From: Acidimicrobiaceae bacterium
GTDB lineage: Bacteria; Actinomycetota; Acidimicrobiia; Acidimicrobiales; Aldehydirespiratoraceae
DNA length: 6,161 nucleotides
Direction of reading: 5' to 3'
NCBI GenBank assembly: GCA_009840695.1
Contig: VXNG01000137.1
Coordinates: 1 to 6,161 of the forward strand
In this document: piece after piece, positions 5,753 through 6,161 of the stretch
Numbering within the stretch: the first letter of the stretch is position 1
Layout of the letters: every line of letters starts with the position of its first letter
Position numbers and translations under genes: made by a program
The notes under the pieces: generated by a model
What the model was told of the DNA's origin: nothing
Databases searched by the model: none
Seen by the model: only the letters and a program-made list of their open reading frames with translations

Positions 5753-6142
5753 ATGAAATCACGACGGTTCCGGCTGTCATTCCGGATTCTGGCGGTCGCG
5801 CTGGCCTTCGGGCTCGTAGCTGCGGCATGCGGAGACGACGAGGCCGCTGACACCAGCGCGGCAGATACCGCTGCCCTAGCGCAGGCGCAGGCAGACGCGG
5901 CTGCCGCCCAGGCCAATGCCGACGCCGCGGCCGACGCAGCCGGAGAGGCTCAGGCGGCCCTTGAAGCGGCCATCGCCGAGGGGGCAGCAGACTCCGATGC
6001 GATAGCCGCGCTCGAGGCTGAATTGGCGGCTGCCCAGGAGGCGGCTGCCGCGGCGCCGGCCGCGGCGCCCGGCCGGGGCGCCGCCCCCAAGGGGTGTATT
6101 ATTAAAAAAATACGCGAGCGCCCCAGATTAACCGGTTTATAA
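5753..6142 (+). CDS. lipoprotein, probable ABC-transporter substrate-binding protein, partial
   Basis: The N-terminus of an exported lipoprotein. Basic residues (MKSRRFR) are followed by a hydrophobic segment ~10-25 and a lipobox-like LVAAAC with the lipidated Cys26, then GDDE. Residues ~30-120 are almost pure Ala with spaced Gln, Glu and Asp (DAAAAQANADAAADAA, ALEAELAAAQEAAAAAP), predicted as a helical coiled-coil or linker. Such Ala-rich stalks after an AAACGDD lipobox occur in actinobacterial branched-chain-amino-acid/urea-type solute-binding proteins, but no binding domain is visible, so this assignment is inferred. GGAGGA at 5744-5749 precedes the ATG at a short distance of 3 nt. The literal stop at 6142 falls within aberrant sequence after ~6091, so the real gene almost certainly continues past the window. 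It carries its own copy of the operon's promoter/operator, suggesting uptake of the pathway substrate. Confidence 0.7.
   Translation: MKSRRFRLSFRILAVALAFGLVAAACGDDEAADTSAADTAALAQAQADAAAAQANADAAADAAGEAQAALEAAIAEGAADSDAIAALEAELAAAQEAAAAAPAAAPGRGAAPKGCIIKKIRERPRLTGL
6047..6082. repeat. overlapping GC-only hairpins just before the damaged end
   Basis: GCCGCGG (6047-6053) pairs perfectly with CCGCGGC (6060-6066) around a 6-nt loop. GGCGCC at 6064-6069 pairs with GGCGCC at 6077-6082 around 7 nt. They lie within the alanine-coding tract of the lipoprotein gene and probably reflect GCG/GCC codon runs, not a regulatory element. They are a plausible cause of sequencing or assembly failure just downstream. 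Confidence 0.6.
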
Positions 6143-6161
6143 GGGGGGGGGGCCGGAAAAT
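6091..6161. other. anomalous window end, probable assembly or sequencing artefact
   Basis: After the GC-only tract the sequence changes abruptly to an A/T-rich run with seven A's (6104-6110), then a run of G's beginning at 6143 and a final AAAAT. Codon use collapses (ATT, AAA, ATA, TTA, TTT) and the reading frame ends with residues unlike the alanine-rich protein before it. Nothing else in the window resembles this. It should not be trusted as the real end of the lipoprotein gene. Confidence 0.7.

Overview
The window is GC-rich throughout, with strong G/C preference at third codon positions, Shine-Dalgarno sites of the GGAGG type, at least one GTG start, and a lipoprotein whose signal reads LVAAACGDD followed by a long alanine-rich stretch. 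These traits suggest a high-GC actinobacterium, possibly of the Acidimicrobiia type. That placement is inferred from style and not from a marker gene. The last ~70 bases break abruptly from this composition and look like a damaged contig end.

Layout, left to right. An alpha/beta hydrolase (+, 3-821) meets a GntR/FadR-type (FCD) repressor (-, 847-1641) tail to tail, across a 25-bp gap filled by a triplicated CGCTAGTCGC motif. A 123-bp divergent intergenic region carries a promoter with a FadR-like operator. From it runs a tight three-gene operon (+): an SDR dehydrogenase (1765-2532), a fumarylacetoacetate hydrolase (FAH)-fold enzyme (2547-3425) and a Rieske oxygenase alpha subunit (3429-4628), with gaps of 14 and 3 nt. 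Convergent to it is an HSL-type alpha/beta hydrolase/esterase (-, 4644-5573; I prefer an internal ATG to the longest frame). A second divergent intergenic region carries a near-copy of the first promoter/operator and drives the start of a lipoprotein gene (+, from 5753). That gene is probably the beginning of an ABC-transporter substrate-binding protein, cut off by the window end.

How it fits together (inference): this is a catabolic island for a small organic, possibly aromatic or cyclic, substrate or ester. The lipoprotein would capture the substrate, the HSL-type esterase could de-esterify it, the Rieske oxygenase would hydroxylate or demethylate it, and the SDR would oxidise an alcohol or dihydrodiol. 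The FAH-fold enzyme and the alpha/beta hydrolase would act late, on a C-C bond or enol-keto intermediate. No ring-cleavage dioxygenase, ferredoxin or reductase is in the window, so the pathway is incomplete here and the substrate cannot be named.

The most informative observation is the pair of matching promoter blocks, 1707-1739 and 5659-5691. Each has a -35-like TTGAC, a 17-bp spacer holding AAGTGTC-W-GACCTTT, and a -10-like TANNNT. They lie upstream of the catabolic operon and of the presumed uptake gene. The GTCWGAC core fits the GTNNNAC operator type of FadR-like regulators, so the local GntR protein is the obvious candidate to control both transcripts as one regulon.
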